DNA from: Agrobacterium fabrum | GTDB taxonomy: Bacteria; Pseudomonadota; Alphaproteobacteria; Rhizobiales; Rhizobiaceae | Direction: 5' to 3' | DNA: 14,148 nucleotides | Assembly (NCBI GenBank): GCA_003241215.1 | Contig: QFOL01000078.1 | Location: 1-14,148, forward strand | In this document: positions 13,844 to 14,148 of the stretch, piece by piece | Layout: each line of letters begins with the position of its first letter | How positions within the stretch are numbered: the stretch's first letter is position 1 | The notes under the pieces: generated by a model | What the model saw: the letters and a program-made list of their open reading frames with translations, nothing else | Database searches by the model: none | Told to the model about the DNA's origin: nothing | Position numbers and translations under genes: made by a program

Positions 13844-14148
13844 ATGACGATCCCCACCATTTCCGACTATCCGATGCCGGTCGCCGCGAGCTTTCCGGCC
13901 AACAAGACAAAATGGCAGCCCGATGCGAAACGCGCCGTGCTTCTCATCCACGACATGCAGCGTTATTTCCTGCGGTTCTACGAGGCCGACGGCAAGCTGA
14001 TGACCGCCCTCATCGACAATCTCGCCAAGGTGAAGGCATGGGCCGTTCAGAACGGCGTGCCGGTCATCTATACCGCCCAGCCGCATAACCAGCCGCCCGG
14101 CGACCGCGCGCTCCTGAACGACATGTGGGGACCGGGTCTCACCGTCGT
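13844..14148 (+). CDS. entB: Isochorismatase (EntB/DhbB/VibB N-terminal domain), 3' truncated by window
   Basis: The first 101 residues of an isochorismatase, which hydrolyses isochorismate to 2,3-dihydro-2,3-dihydroxybenzoate and pyruvate. The start reads MTIPTISDYPMPV, close to the EntB opening. RAVLLIHDMQRYF carries Asp37, the same number as the catalytic Asp of EntB, and VPVIYTAQPHNQPPGDRALLNDMWGPGL matches the family core. ATG 13844 has GAGG at 13835-13838, five bases upstream. It follows the DHB-AMP ligase by 97 bases in the same operon. The window ends before the point where the aryl carrier domain of EntB would begin (about residue 210), so whether this copy carries one cannot be seen; the separate carrier gene at 1612-1890 suggests it may not, or that the locus has two. 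Confidence 0.94.
   Translation, partial: MTIPTISDYPMPVAASFPANKTKWQPDAKRAVLLIHDMQRYFLRFYEADGKLMTALIDNLAKVKAWAVQNGVPVIYTAQPHNQPPGDRALLNDMWGPGLTV

Noticed and set aside
1..14148. tRNA, rRNA, CRISPR array, insertion sequence or attachment site
   Set aside because: No cloverleaf-like sequence, evenly spaced direct repeats, transposase motifs or terminal repeats were seen. The palindromes present are short intergenic hairpins.

Overview
The window is a catechol-siderophore locus, GC-rich and tightly packed, most likely from the Rhizobiaceae with Agrobacterium as best guess. Three things point there. The gene set reads as a vibriobactin/agrobactin-type pathway: 2,3-dihydroxybenzoate (DHB) synthesis, a threonine-type cyclising NRPS and a free-standing VibH-like amide synthase. 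The divergent promoter carries an exact TGA-N9-TCA match to the rhizobial RirA 'IRO' box. A paired-hairpin repeat of the kind scattered in Rhizobium/Agrobacterium genomes lies between two convergent genes. The genus is inference from pattern recognition; no search was run.

Layout. Plus strand, left: the C-terminal part of a ferric-siderophore binding protein (1-559), a siderophore-interacting reductase (780-1619), a stand-alone aryl carrier protein (1612-1890) and an NRPS with C-T-C domains (1953-4787). A bidirectional terminator and a palindromic repeat follow (4807-4960). Minus strand, centre: an NRPS with Cy-Cy-A and a degenerate T domain (10845 down to 6397), then a VibH-like condensation enzyme (6336 down to 4990). 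Plus strand, right, divergent from that operon: isochorismate synthase (10927-12102), DHB-AMP ligase (12121-13746) and the start of isochorismatase (13844 to the window edge).

How they work together (inference from the enterobactin and vibriobactin pathways). EntC- and EntB-type enzymes convert chorismate toward DHB; the dehydrogenase for the last step is expected just past the right edge. The EntE-type ligase loads DHB on the aryl carrier protein. The Cy-Cy-A protein activates a Thr-like residue and must place it on the T domain of the other NRPS protein, giving a DHB-oxazoline thioester. The VibH-like enzyme acylates a polyamine primary amine, and the last C domain of the C-T-C protein transfers the DHB-oxazoline to the polyamine. 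Agrobactin (spermidine, three DHB, one methyl-oxazoline) is the natural candidate product. The binding protein and reductase handle uptake and iron release.

The most unusual feature is that the equivalent of the single Vibrio VibF megasynthase (Cy-Cy-A-C-T-C) is split into two genes on opposite strands, 1482 + 944 residues. The N-terminal half ends in a carrier-like domain that has lost its phosphopantetheine serine. The aryl carrier protein, normally fused to isochorismatase, is also a separate small gene. No tRNA, rRNA, CRISPR array, insertion sequence or phage gene was seen. No stretch over 300 bases lacks a gene; the longest gaps are 560-779 and 4788-4989, both described.
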